Source: Cryptomeria japonica (taxonomy: Eukaryota > Streptophyta > Pinopsida > Cupressales > Cupressaceae). Taken from it: a stretch of DNA of 64,000 nt. The position numbers were made by a program, and so were the translations under genes. Below are positions 60,401 through 63,261 of the stretch, piece after piece. Where the stretch lies: positions 481,440,872 through 481,504,871 of the forward strand of contig NC_081412.1 in the NCBI RefSeq assembly GCF_030272615.1, in the 5' to 3' direction. A model generated the notes under the pieces. It made no database searches. It was not told the origin of the DNA and saw only the letters and a program-made list of their open reading frames with translations. Within the stretch, counting starts at the first letter, position 1, and each line of letters starts with the position of its first letter.

Positions 60401-62328
60401 ATAATAATATTAAAAAAAAGGGTTGTGACAAAAACTCGCCAAGTACTCTGCCAATCTTGCATTCATGGTGTAAATATAAGGAAGACAACTCACTTACCAA
60501 AAAACACATAACTCCTAAGGAATGAGGTGACAGCCCACTCTCCCAAAAAAGAAGCACAACTCCAAAGGACTTAGGTGACATTTCACTCTCAGAAAAAAAG
60601 AAGCATTGCTAAATGTAACTAAGCCTAAGGTGTAATAAATAGCATAACTACGTGTAATAAATGCATAACTCAACACTCATATGTGTTATTGTGATAGATC
60701 TATTTTCTAATTATATGAATTGATGGTTTGATTAGTAACAACTAGTTGATATTGTGCCTACTTCCTTACTTGAAATTTTCATTTGAACCTAAAGAATGTG
60801 TTATATCTTTTCATTTTGTTATGTTTAGATTTTTTGGACAGAAATTTGGCACCAATAGGTGTTCAGTGATATTGTGACATTGTAACTTTACAGGGCTGAT
60901 GTACTTCGTGAAAACGCAGAGGCTGTTTTTGCAGCTTGTGATACTGCTCATGGGCGATGGGCCAAGCTTTTGGGTGTTCGTGCACTTATTCATCCAAAAT
61001 TACGCTTGCAAGACTTCTTAAATCTTTACAATATTACTCAGGATTTTATATCAGCAACTGAAAAGGTATCTTTGGTCTTATCACTTGTGCAATTGTTTAT
61101 TGTACAATTGTAGGATAATATGGCATTAAATTTAAAGGTGAGCATCATTTTAATTTTGAGAAGATTACAAGGAACAGATTGGTGGTCGTTTGGGCTATAG
61201 CATCAGAGGGGGTTTGCAGTCACAATCGAAAGCATTTATTGATTATCAGCATAGTTCTCGTGTAAGTTTATTTCCTTCCAACAGGTATCTTGAACCCATA
61301 TAATTATGAAATTTATGAGATTTACTTGCATCTAGGATTATTTTGATTTCTTTTAGGAGAGTTCAGCTTGTTTGTTAGATCTTTTAAGAACTGTTTTTCT
61401 GTTTTGATTTTTCCATTATTCTCTTTATTACTTAAGGAGGCTGTTTTGAGGAGATTTGTTTGGGGTTATTGCAGATAGCAAAGCTTAGTGCAGTTCTGGA
61501 CCAAGAAACATGGGTTGCGGTTGATGTTCCAGATGAATTTCAAGCTATTGTCAATTCCCTGACATTTGCTGAAACTAGTTGTATAAGTGAGGAGTCAGTT
61601 GTCCTTCAATCAACTGATATGGAGAATTCAAATCATCGTGTACATGAAAATGTAGATGGTAAATCATCAGGGGAAGTGTCAACATCTAGGGATCAGTTGA
61701 GACAATCAGAAGATTTAACAGGGAGCACTAGTAGTATTCGTGATATGGTGAAAGATGCTGTACCAGAGACAGGTAGCAAGGGCAGAAAGGGGCGTGAAAA
61801 GTCAAACATAAAAACAATAAATTATAGAGGTGTGGGATATCACATGGTAAACTGGTACGTGTTGATCTAGACTATGTCATCATGAGGTCTTGACAGTATT
61901 CAACAAATAAATATTATTATGGCTTATGCTGAAGTGTTTTGTGACTTCTCTTCATATATTTTCCACATATGGCCTTTTATCATTTCCCTATATTTACTGT
62001 CTAGTTCCCTTTTGCTTTTCTTTTTGTTTCTATCCTCTTAATTTCTATGTAAATTGAATGCAGACCATGCAAATTAAACTAGTTTTGGTAGTGAAAAGTA
62101 AGTTAATAGGGATTGTAAGTATAACTCTTGACATTTTTTTGTGCTAACAATGATGCCTTTTACCTGCTTTGCAGTGGTGTAATTTTACTAAAGATGATAT
62201 CTGAGTACATGGACATTAGCAATGCTCTATCAGCATTCGCTTCTGATGTGGTGCATCGTGTTGTTGACATTTTGAAGCTTTTCAACACCCGTTCGTGTCA
62301 GCTTGTTCTTGGAGCTGGCGCTATGCAG
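3315..62328 (+). CDS. VPS54: VPS54, GARP complex subunit (central part of the gene, nine exons, both ends outside the window)
   Basis: Known role: VPS54 is the largest subunit of GARP (VPS51-52-53-54), which tethers endosome-derived vesicles at the trans-Golgi network for retrograde recycling of sorting receptors. Seen: nine exons with GT/AG borders (3315-3441, 24095-24169, 37545-37701, 37860-37948, 43876-44141, 60894-61065, 61178-61261, 61475-61854, 62175-62328) total 1504 nt and read through in one frame with no stop; every split codon is completed by the next exon. Recognised blocks include DRLLPLVIGLLRT, SLASKLRSLSSESFVRLL, ENAEAVFAACDTAHGRWAKL, SKAFIDYQ, VLDQETWV and CQLVLGAGAMQ, all typical of plant VPS54. 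The last exon enters the Vps54-like C-terminal domain. Compared with the roughly 1030-residue Arabidopsis protein, about half is here. Four introns are 112-320 bp, while the others reach 5.9-20.7 kb and are full of transposons. No internal lesion was seen, so the gene is probably functional. Confidence 0.93.
3442..4086. other. VPS54 intron, unassigned
   Basis: AT-rich intron sequence between exon a and the solo LTR at 4087; nothing recognised. Confidence 0.5.
4087..5654 (+). mobile_element. Solo LTR of the TGTAATGTCCC family
   Basis: Begins TGTAATATCCCC at 4087 and ends GGGGACATTACA at 5654, so the ends are inverted copies apart from one or two bases. Flanking 5-mers are GATAA (4082-4086) and AATAA (5655-5659), a target duplication with one mismatch. 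A TATA-like GCTATAAATAG lies near 5434-5444, 220 bp before the end, as expected for an LTR promoter. No internal region or second LTR is present, so it is best explained as a product of LTR-LTR recombination. The same termini occur at 10311-11565 and 53303-54359. Confidence 0.78.
5655..6471. other. VPS54 intron, unassigned
   Basis: No gene or repeat recognised between the solo LTR and the non-coding LTR element. Confidence 0.5.
6477..6661 (-). repeat. 3' LTR (minus sense) of element 6477-8144
   Basis: A 185-bp direct copy of 7957-8144. It starts TAAAACAGTGCG and ends TATTCTAATA on the plus strand. Confidence 0.88.
7957..8144 (-). repeat. 5' LTR (minus sense) of element 6477-8144
   Basis: 188 bp, preceded on the plus strand by GCTCTGATACCA (7945-7956), the complement of the tRNA-Met primer-binding site. 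Confidence 0.88.
8150..9316. other. VPS54 intron, no firm feature
   Basis: Unassigned sequence. It contains an open frame of 184 codons at 8598-9152 with no recognisable motif, and TTCTGATACCAT at 9057-9068, which resembles a Copia primer-binding site on the minus strand, but no matching LTR pair was found. Confidence 0.4.
9980..13718 (-). pseudogene. hAT transposase (BED finger, DUF659-like, hAT dimerisation), broken
   Basis: Starts at 13718 (MATTASSTPQRTFKTDPNS, then PLWKYVK). A BED finger is visible (WICNFC ... SHFKAYFC), then a linker and the catalytic region (SIISDGWKDTKNWPLINVIA, then ITDNTKNCRAARMLIE). The C-terminal block KRNRLAACKAEELVYVHSNL at 10297-10230 is the hAT dimerisation end. 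Two spliceosomal introns can be inferred with GT/AG on the minus strand: 12564-12447 and 11747-11615. Lesions: a TAG in frame right after VVDCEG near 12893, a one-base loss near 12850 that shifts the frame before the VGPQNVVQVITD segment, a TGA just after the second intron, and the LTR at 10311-11565. The protein cannot be made intact. Confidence 0.85.
10311..11565 (+). mobile_element. Solo LTR nested inside the hAT transposase
   Basis: Starts TGTCATGTTCCC and ends GGGGACATTACA, with perfect 5-bp target duplications TAAAG (10306-10310 and 11566-11570). Removing it and one TAAAG restores the collinearity seen in the second hAT copy near 32410-32450 (GAGTGGATGAAAAAATATG). It contains a run of ATA triplets (about 11240-11280). 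No internal retrotransposon sequence is left. Confidence 0.9.
14260..14500. repeat. Subterminal repeat shared with the window start
   Basis: Shares ordered words with 140-330 (GGATACGTTTCA, CCCTGTTCGA, TCCACAGGGATTCCA, CGGATTTGGG). Within the hAT element it lies between the transposase start and the right terminus. Confidence 0.5.
14838..15233. other. VPS54 intron, unassigned
   Basis: Short stretch between the hAT and Copia elements; no gene seen. Confidence 0.5.
15239..15894 (+). repeat. 5' LTR of Copia 15239-20193
   Basis: Begins TGTTGTTTAACTAGGGAAAG and ends AAAATTAACA; a GGTATCAGAGC primer-binding site follows directly. It contains a CCTCCTTGGAGG palindrome at about 15729-15740 that is absent from the 3' LTR. 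Confidence 0.9.
15978..16193 (+). pseudogene. Possible Copia gag start, degenerate
   Basis: An ATG 83 bp after the LTR opens a 71-codon frame starting MTGVKLEG, comparable in position and first residues to MATGVRFED, the gag start of the other Copia at 30225. Similarity fades after a few residues. This call is weak. Confidence 0.3.
17402..17472 (-). other. tRNA-like sequence in the 3' LTR of the TRIM
   Basis: Read on the minus strand: acceptor strands GGGCCAG and CTGGTCC pair over 7 bp (one G-U), D arm GCTC-AATGGTA-GAGC, and T arm CTAGG-TTCGAGC-CCTAG. The A-box-like TAGCTCAATGG and B-box GGTTCGAGCCC are intact. The anticodon arm pairs poorly, so no anticodon is assigned and a working tRNA is unlikely. 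It could act as a Pol III promoter. Confidence 0.8.
17602..17673 (-). other. tRNA-like sequence in the 5' LTR of the TRIM
   Basis: Same layout as the other copy: GGGCCAG/CTGGTCC acceptor stem, D arm GCTC-GGTGGTA-GAGC, T arm CTAGG-TTCGAGT-CCTAG. The B box GGTTCGAGTCC matches the GGTTCGANTCC consensus exactly. The anticodon region differs from the other LTR and does not form a clean stem. It ends about ten bases before the minus-sense LTR end. Confidence 0.8.
17818..18543 (+). pseudogene. Copia reverse transcriptase / RNase H fragment
   Basis: Reads VCRLKKVLYGLKQDSRAWYE, then a TAA (about 17913), then the catalytic YVDD box (RYVDDSFLTGKDE), CKKELASEFEMKDL and LMHYFLGLEVW. Further on come NTRPDICLAVNALSQFM and AAKHILRYLRG, the RT-RNase H connection of Copia. 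The RNase H domain decays after LRGTVDYGLKL. It is close to the RT of the Copia at 25213-30788 (CKKELASEF, NTRPDIC, AAKHILRYLRGT), so the two are related lineages. Confidence 0.9.
18870..19020 (+). repeat. Short tandem repeats (TATGCTTGTGTGC units), first block
   Basis: Units such as TCTATGCTTGTGTGCGAGT and TCTATGCTTGTGTGCAAGA recur every 40-60 bp between the RNase H remnant and the rest of the 3' region of the Copia element. Confidence 0.7.
19201..19380 (+). pseudogene. Copia RNase H C-terminal fragment
   Basis: Encodes GTIQLKYISTDEQVADILTE and then FRDRLGIVEN, the usual Copia polyprotein end (compare VIRLNYISTGDQIADILTKP in the other Copia). It is separated from the RT fragment by deleted and repeat-rich sequence. 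A GGTGCAAAGA triplication precedes it. Confidence 0.8.
19395..19610 (+). repeat. Short tandem repeats (TATGCTTGTGTGCTAGA units), second block
   Basis: At least six copies of CTATGCTTGTGTGC(T/A)AG, 20-45 bp apart, just before the purine tract and 3' LTR. Confidence 0.8.
19658..20193 (+). repeat. 3' LTR of Copia 15239-20193
   Basis: A 536-bp copy of the 5' LTR. Relative to it, about 102 bp are missing at a GAG/AGAG microhomology (equivalent to 15687-15788), along with one 20-bp tandem copy. Confidence 0.9.
20199..22785. other. VPS54 intron, mostly unassigned
   Basis: 20220-20280 has several GGATACGTATCC-like words and 20610-20670 has CGTATCCAGCCATATCC, perhaps the two ends of a small unclassified element. 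The rest, to 22785, is AT-rich with no motif recognised. Confidence 0.4.
22786..23583 (-). pseudogene. Possible Gypsy polyprotein remnant
   Basis: The minus-strand reading 23583-23371 contains ERLNRSQAKHK ... NFKLGTKYGHTWEKKDFKA, similar in layout to the segment after the Gypsy integrase core (xxSQxKHKxx ... FKVGDxVWLxLxKERL). The reading at 23154-22786 has no firm motif. LTRs were not found. The assignment is tentative. Confidence 0.35.
23584..24094. other. VPS54 intron up to exon b
   Basis: No repeat or gene recognised; it ends in the pyrimidine-rich acceptor of exon b. Confidence 0.5.
24095..24169 (+). CDS. VPS54: VPS54 exon b
   Basis: A 75-nt exon of exactly 25 codons, bounded by a pyrimidine-rich TTCTGTCTTTTGCAG acceptor and an ACT|GTGAGT donor. 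It encodes IKLDDEAC followed by DRLLPLVIGLLRT, one of the best conserved strings in plant VPS54. It is phase 0 on both sides, so skipping it would keep the frame. It lies 20.65 kb from the preceding exon. Confidence 0.93.
24170..24544. other. VPS54 intron with GT microsatellite
   Basis: Intron start; a (TG)n run at about 24518-24532 lies just before the LTR start at 24545. Confidence 0.6.
24545..25212 (+). mobile_element. LTR (TGTAATGTCCCC family) cut by a Copia insertion
   Basis: Starts TGTAATGTCCCCAATTTTAA, like the solo LTRs at 4087 and 53303. It runs into the Copia left end at 25213; flanking GGGGA and CGGGA 5-mers suggest that the Copia landed inside it. Its continuation is probably 30789 onward, but no GGGGACATTACA end was found there, so its right border is unknown. 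Confidence 0.6.
25213..25678 (-). repeat. 3' LTR (minus sense) of Copia 25213-30788
   Basis: 466 bp, TGTTAAGTTCTTTCTAAATT ... ATTAACA, followed on plus by the purine-tract complement CTCCCTCTTAACTAGGG. Confidence 0.92.
25690..26260 (-). repeat. Repeat-rich spacer between Copia RNase H and 3' LTR
   Basis: Imperfect repeats of ATCAAGTCACATGAT and ATATCTACCAT-type words recur across the segment. No coding frame. The position matches the tandem repeats in the Copia at 15239-20193. Confidence 0.6.
26272..27090 (-). pseudogene. Copia RNase H region
   Basis: The minus-strand reading from 27027 has NTRPDICYDVNALSQFM, AAKHILRYLRGT, the RNase H signature FTDSDWAGSIVDRKSTSG, SSIEAEYIAAS, VIYCDNQSCIKL and HIEIPYHYVRD. 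It ends FRDKLGMVENVI followed by a stop. The domain itself is intact for about 250 residues; it is separated from the RT by a stop near 27090. Confidence 0.92.
27091..27396 (-). pseudogene. Copia RT, YVDD part
   Basis: Encodes SRNEADPNLYYK, the catalytic ILYVDDLLI box and CKKELASEFDMKDL. It is joined to the upstream RT part through AFYGLKHAPRAW-like sequence (minus strand, 27390-27310), with a stop near 27398. Confidence 0.9.
27397..28422 (-). pseudogene. Copia integrase C-terminal part and RT N-terminal part
   Basis: Contains HFRIFGCPVYIHVP and GVFVGYSETSKAYRVYIP (end of integrase), an acidic linker, then VSSKWLFKIKHAVDGSIEKH, KARFVARGFSQKEGIDY, FAPVARYTSVR and HQMDVKTTFLNG (RT fingers/palm; the first catalytic Asp is in QMDV). 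A frame break near 28430 separates it from the integrase core. Confidence 0.93.
28524..29513 (-). pseudogene. Copia zinc knuckle, protease and integrase core
   Basis: From 29513 down: a CFRCDQYGHYAMKC zinc knuckle (CX2CX4HX4C), the protease motif WVIDSGASRHITG (Asp-Ser-Gly intact), the GAG-pre-integrase ELWHRRLGHLHFHALPK with CKGCALGN (HHCC), then integrase FVDDYSRKTW and LRTDNGGN. The frame breaks after the second catalytic Asp region. The sequence continues in another frame as NGVDERKNRTIVEVARALLF up to 28422. Confidence 0.93.
29470..30225 (-). pseudogene. Copia gag, broken
   Basis: ATG at 30225 (MATGVRFEDRLDGASNF, VSWKFRIMLVLKE). An in-frame TAG lies at 30063-30061 after EKIQWS. The frame then continues through SRALTLKNRLHHIKMNKGE, SYFLRINKLRDQL and LNGLPTSWESF, the UBN2-type gag of Copia, before a frameshift near 29740. 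The zinc knuckle follows in the next entry. Confidence 0.9.
30325..30788 (-). repeat. 5' LTR (minus sense) of Copia 25213-30788
   Basis: 464 bp, with roughly 15-20 differences from the other LTR, mostly transitions. Confidence 0.92.
30789..32200 (+). mobile_element. Gypsy-type retroelement fragment (leader and gag)
   Basis: Continues on the far side of the Copia insertion; bases 30789-31553 look like an untranslated leader. A gag reading follows at 31554-32138. No protease, RT or integrase follows, because hAT-like sequence begins by about 32240. Its relation to the LTR at 24545 is inferred from position only. Confidence 0.55.
31554..32138 (+). pseudogene. Gypsy gag fragment
   Basis: A 194-residue frame starts MVDKEDIAEAFFKRFEEFHV, has a charged, coiled-coil-like stretch, and ends with ITIPNFDGTSSSSTRASLQK, LDTYFSLNPMLEEEAIKFA and LYLEGVAHEW before a TGA. 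The last block is the start of the retrotransposon gag domain (usual form ...GxAxxWW). It is truncated where the domain should continue. Confidence 0.75.
33555..33843 (-). repeat. 3' LTR (minus sense) of element 33555-35763
   Basis: 289 bp with CTAAAAAGCTTAAAAAGCTA repeats. A related LTR piece lies on the plus strand at 39060-39267. Confidence 0.88.
35479..35763 (-). repeat. 5' LTR (minus sense) of element 33555-35763
   Basis: 285 bp, adjoining the primer-binding site at 35467-35478. Confidence 0.88.
37191..37544. other. VPS54 intron up to exon c
   Basis: No repeat recognised; ordinary AT-rich intron end. Confidence 0.5.
37545..37701 (+). CDS. VPS54: VPS54 exon c
   Basis: The acceptor is TTGTTCAG at 37537-37544 and the donor is GATG|GTATTC after 37701. 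The exon begins AKLPAVLRIYRDTL and continues through an acidic stretch (RPLDSDLPTGDRQADLD), as in other plant VPS54 proteins. It ends one base into a glycine codon that is completed by the next exon. Confidence 0.92.
37860..37948 (+). CDS. VPS54: VPS54 exon d
   Basis: Follows a short 158-bp intron. The acceptor is CGTTCAG and the donor is CAG|GTAATG. With the single base from the previous exon it gives 30 codons: a GGGFSLASKLRSLSSES motif and then a helical AAIFRVVQ stretch. It ends in phase 0. Confidence 0.93.
37949..39059. other. VPS54 intron, unassigned
   Basis: Nothing firm. TTGCTTTGTTGCC-type words recur at 38540 and 38630. 38880-39059 may be part of an older LTR element split by the next entry. 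Confidence 0.4.
39060..39267 (+). repeat. Truncated LTR of the 33.5-kb element family
   Basis: The plus strand reads TAGAACGTCGTCTTGTAACC, CTATATATATGTG, CAATGTAATCATCCGATTAT and ATTTTTCA, matching the minus strand of 33843-33555. The 5' part (TGTTAAAATAATATTA...) is missing and the AGCTTTTT repeats are rearranged. No internal region or partner LTR is present. Confidence 0.75.
39268..40795. other. VPS54 intron, unassigned
   Basis: AT-rich, probably old retroelement sequence; no coding motif found. Confidence 0.4.
40796..42966 (+). mobile_element. Probable solo LTR, TGTAATGTCCC family
   Basis: Starts TGTAACATCTCCAAAT and ends near AATGGGGACATTA, resembling the family termini. A TATA-like TATTATAAATAGAC at about 42777-42790 lies about 180 bp before the end, as in the copy at 4087. 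No clear target duplication was found, so the borders are less certain than for the other copies. Confidence 0.55.
42967..43875. other. VPS54 intron up to exon e
   Basis: No feature recognised; it ends in the exon e acceptor. Confidence 0.5.
43876..44141 (+). CDS. VPS54: VPS54 exon e, with alanine-rich tract
   Basis: The acceptor is TTTCTGTAG at 43867-43875 and the donor is TTCAG|GTAAAA. It begins VHLLQAAEVKKVIEWIMGGL and contains DGYYAADAVAAAFASGAA, then a run of seven alanines encoded by GCA/GCT triplets, and a serine/asparagine-rich linker ending SKNF. It closes two bases into an arginine codon completed at 60894. The alanine tract is longer than the equivalent AVGAVAAETAQE segment of the Arabidopsis protein as I remember it. 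Confidence 0.93.
44142..45605. other. VPS54 intron, unassigned
   Basis: Nothing firm; the last 250 bp may belong to the same older element that continues after 48178. Confidence 0.4.
45606..46239 (-). repeat. 3' LTR (minus sense) of element 45606-48178
   Basis: 634 bp; includes ACCCTCCACTTGAGGGTGAA near its left end, a small hairpin also present in the other LTR. Confidence 0.85.
46496..46633 (-). repeat. Three tandem copies of a 46-bp unit
   Basis: Units at 46496-46541, 46542-46587 and 46588-46633, each AACAAGGGATTTCACC...AGAACTCATT with a few changes. Flanked by smaller repeats: CACCATAGCTACTCCTAGAG words on the left and GGCTCCCTCT words on the right. Confidence 0.92.
47499..48178 (-). 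repeat. 5' LTR (minus sense) of element 45606-48178
   Basis: 680 bp; carries a second copy of the GTGAAGAGGCTCCACGATGG segment (about 49 bp) that the other LTR has once. Confidence 0.85.
48179..49523. other. Intron sequence, probably old LTR element
   Basis: No coding seen. A TCTATATATAGG TATA-like box at 48705-48716 and a region (48790-48950) full of CAATTAC/GTAATTG words suggest LTR-like sequence leading into the palindrome array. Confidence 0.4.
49524..50372. repeat. Array of about eight spaced hairpin palindromes
   Basis: A ~35-nt inverted repeat (arm ACTTGCAATCGGGTCT, 3-nt loop, arm AGACCCGATTGCAAGT) recurs at 49524-49560, 49641-49677, 49757-49791, 49966-50000, 50093-50127, 50230-50264, 50276-50312 and 50339-50372. 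The copies at 49641 (17-bp arms) and 50093 (16-bp arms) are perfect; others have one to several mismatches. In several copies a change in one arm is matched in the other (TGTAAT with ATTACA versus TGCAAT with ATTGCA). Spacers are 10-175 bp and differ in sequence. Single-arm remnants follow at about 50383-50470. Confidence 0.93.
50373..51700. other. Intron, unassigned, with decaying ACTTGCAATGA half-palindromes at its start
   Basis: Words like ACTTGTAATGTCATCC and ACTTGCAATGAC at 50383-50475 look like half units of the upstream array. Nothing recognised beyond that. Confidence 0.4.
51725..52063 (-). pseudogene. Copia gag/protease fragment
   Basis: A 112-residue minus-strand reading with a Ser/Lys-rich stretch, then ICIVDSRVLHHMASSKVFFC and SLEPCSMPQIL. 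This matches the Copia protease region (usual W-ILDSGASHHM), with the active-site glycine changed to arginine (DSR). No LTRs or other domains are nearby, so it is an old fragment of a lineage distinct from the other Copia elements here. Confidence 0.65.
52270..52888. other. Intron, unassigned
   Basis: Nothing recognised. Confidence 0.4.
52889..55150 (+). mobile_element. Gypsy-like LTR, plus orientation, interrupted by a solo LTR
   Basis: Starts TGTTGACGTGCGTTTCGTGA followed by CACACCAACACAATAAAG, a layout also seen at 63262 (TGTTGATGTGTTTTTAGACA ... CACATAATAAAA). A nested solo LTR occupies 53303-54359. After it come a TATA-like CCTTATATAGG (54758-54768) and a TGTGACC...TGTGACCCCCTCGTTCTTAC region (55093-55144). 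The right border is uncertain; related sequence may run on toward 56200. Confidence 0.5.
53303..54359 (+). mobile_element. Solo LTR with perfect target duplication
   Basis: Starts TGTAATGTCCCTTACC and ends GGGGACATTACA; TAGAC duplications at 53298-53302 and 54360-54364. Contains a CTTTTATATCTC block at 54173-54184. No internal region. Third clear member of the TGTAATGTCCC family in this gene. Confidence 0.9.
55151..56219. repeat. LTR/leader sequence with CCTGATGG-type repeats
   Basis: Words such as TCCTGATGGACC, TCCTGATGGGAGG, CCGATGGGTCATGAATTTCC and TTCGATGGACC recur at 40-90-bp spacing across 55450-55920, each followed by TTTTCCCC or TTTCCAC. No coding frame. Confidence 0.5.
56220..56957 (-). 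mobile_element. LTR start, minus orientation
   Basis: On the minus strand from 56957: TGTTGATGTGTGTTTTATGC, AATAAAATACCAAAGTATTT, CTCTTGAACAAAATCACCTT and AGATGCTAAATAT, matching 63262 onward on the plus strand. The left border is unknown because the matching copy is cut by the window end. Confidence 0.75.
57542..57905. repeat. Five diverged tandem units of about 76-87 bp
   Basis: Units begin near 57542, 57621, 57707, 57794 and 57870 with GTGGAGGAATTT-like words, then GGAAGGAAATTCCTTCC-like near-palindromes, then TGGGCGCTG-like words. They are diverged but in register. No coding. Confidence 0.75.
58594..58867. repeat. Tandem duplication, 137-bp unit, two copies
   Basis: AAAAGGTCTAGAAG...GATACC(A/T)CC at 58594-58730 and 58731-58867, with about seven differences by eye. 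Confidence 0.93.
60306..60331. repeat. (TA)n microsatellite
   Basis: About 12 TA units, followed by ATGTTTGTATATATATAA. Confidence 0.95.
60894..61065 (+). CDS. VPS54: VPS54 exon f
   Basis: The acceptor is AACTTTACAG and the donor is AAAAG|GTATC. It encodes the strongly conserved block (R)ADVLRENAEAVFAACDTAH, GRWAKLLGVRALIHPKLRL and the following helix to ATEK: 58 codons including the split arginine. The preceding intron is 16.75 kb and holds the palindrome array and several LTR elements. Confidence 0.95.
61178..61261 (+). CDS. VPS54: VPS54 exon g
   Basis: An 84-nt exon (28 codons, phase 0 at both ends) after a 112-bp intron. It encodes IGGRLGYSIRGGLQSQSK and AFIDYQHSSR, diagnostic of plant VPS54. 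The acceptor AAGGAACAG lacks a clear pyrimidine tract, but homology and frame fix the border. The donor is CGT|GTAAGT. Confidence 0.93.
61475..61854 (+). CDS. VPS54: VPS54 exon h
   Basis: The acceptor is GTTATTGCAG and the donor is AACTG|GTACGTG. It begins IAKLSAVLDQETWVAVDVP, followed by a long polar, low-conservation linker rich in Ser, Glu and Asp (about residues 30-110 of the exon), then YRGVGYHMVN, where conservation resumes at the start of the C-terminal Vps54 domain. It ends two bases into a cysteine codon (TG|T). Reading on into the intron gives a false 136-residue ORF. Confidence 0.94.
62175..62328 (+). CDS. VPS54: VPS54 exon i
   Basis: The acceptor is CTGCTTTGCAG and the donor is CAG|GTTTTC. 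With the two bases from the previous exon it gives 52 codons: CGVILLKMISEYMDISNAL, then VVHRVVDILKLFNTRSC and QLVLGAGAMQ. This is the first part of the Vps54-like domain. It ends in phase 0; the next exon is beyond base 64000. Confidence 0.94.
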
Positions 62329-63261
62329 GTTTTCATATTATTTCAATATCTTTCGCTTATAAATGTTTGCTAAAATACTAAGAGTATGCAGACCAATTGA
62401 AACAAACCTTTATATGTTGATATTGTTTGGTAGTTCTTGTGATTTTTCATGTTTGTATGCTCTTTTTTCTTTGCATGTTGTATACTTACACAGTTATTGA
62501 ACCCTTTGATATATTCAAGCTTTAGACTCTTTGGTTGCCAAATCTAGTTGTTCTTTCAAACAAATACATCAACTTGCATTAATTGGTTGTTTCTACCTCC
62601 AACTTTTTGCATAATTTTGTCTTTGTTATGGTGGCGCTTGGTGAGTAGTTAATTAAAACCAAATTTTTGTTTGTTATCCTTATTGATGTGTTAACCTACA
62701 TTTCATACTTATCATTAGGTGGTGATTGGAGTTACTTTCTTTATTTCAAATGTCATTCTTGCTATTCTTTTTTGAATCTTTTCACTAAAAATTCTATTTA
62801 ATGCATGAAACATTCTATTTAATACATGGTTCCATAGGTTTTCTTGATGGGGTGACCAAGGGCTTAAGTGGGTGTGTGGCACAAATACATCTAGTACTTG
62901 AGAAGTCAGTTATAAAAAGATGTGTAAGGAATAAGTATAACAATTGCAAATGAAAGTTTGGCATACTATGTAAAGTTTAAACTAATAAACATTAAAAACA
63001 TGACAATGATTGCATTGAAATTTGAACATTAACAATGGTGGGCAAAGTTTTGGAACTTTGGGAGCAAATCAAGAATAAGTACAAGAATTGCAAATGAAAC
63101 TTTGGCATACTAAGTGAAGTTTGAACTAATAAACATAAAAAATATGGCAATGATTGCATTAACAATAATAATGGTCGGTGGAGGTTTGGGATCAAGGGGC
63201 AGTGCCCCTTGCGGGGGTTTTGGGTAGAGCCCCGAATGGGGTCAAGGGGTAGTGACCCTTC
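62329..63261. other. VPS54 intron after exon i, with direct repeat
   Basis: Contains an 88-bp direct repeat at 62929-63016 and 63073-63160 (GAATAAGTA(T/C)AA(C/G)AATTGC...GATTGCATT). 63185-63261 has GGGGCAGTGCCCCTTGCGGG and GGGTAGAGCCC words, typical of sequence just upstream of an LTR. Confidence 0.6.

Larger units (their letters stand above)
57906..60893. other. VPS54 intron up to exon f, with a tandem duplication and AT microsatellite
   Basis: Apart from the duplication at 58594-58867 and the (TA)n run at 60306-60331, no gene or element was recognised. Confidence 0.5.

Noticed and set aside
61460-61870. Independent 136-residue protein
   Set aside because: It is VPS54 exon h read from an intronic start into the following intron; splice borders and homology show the real extent, 61475-61854.
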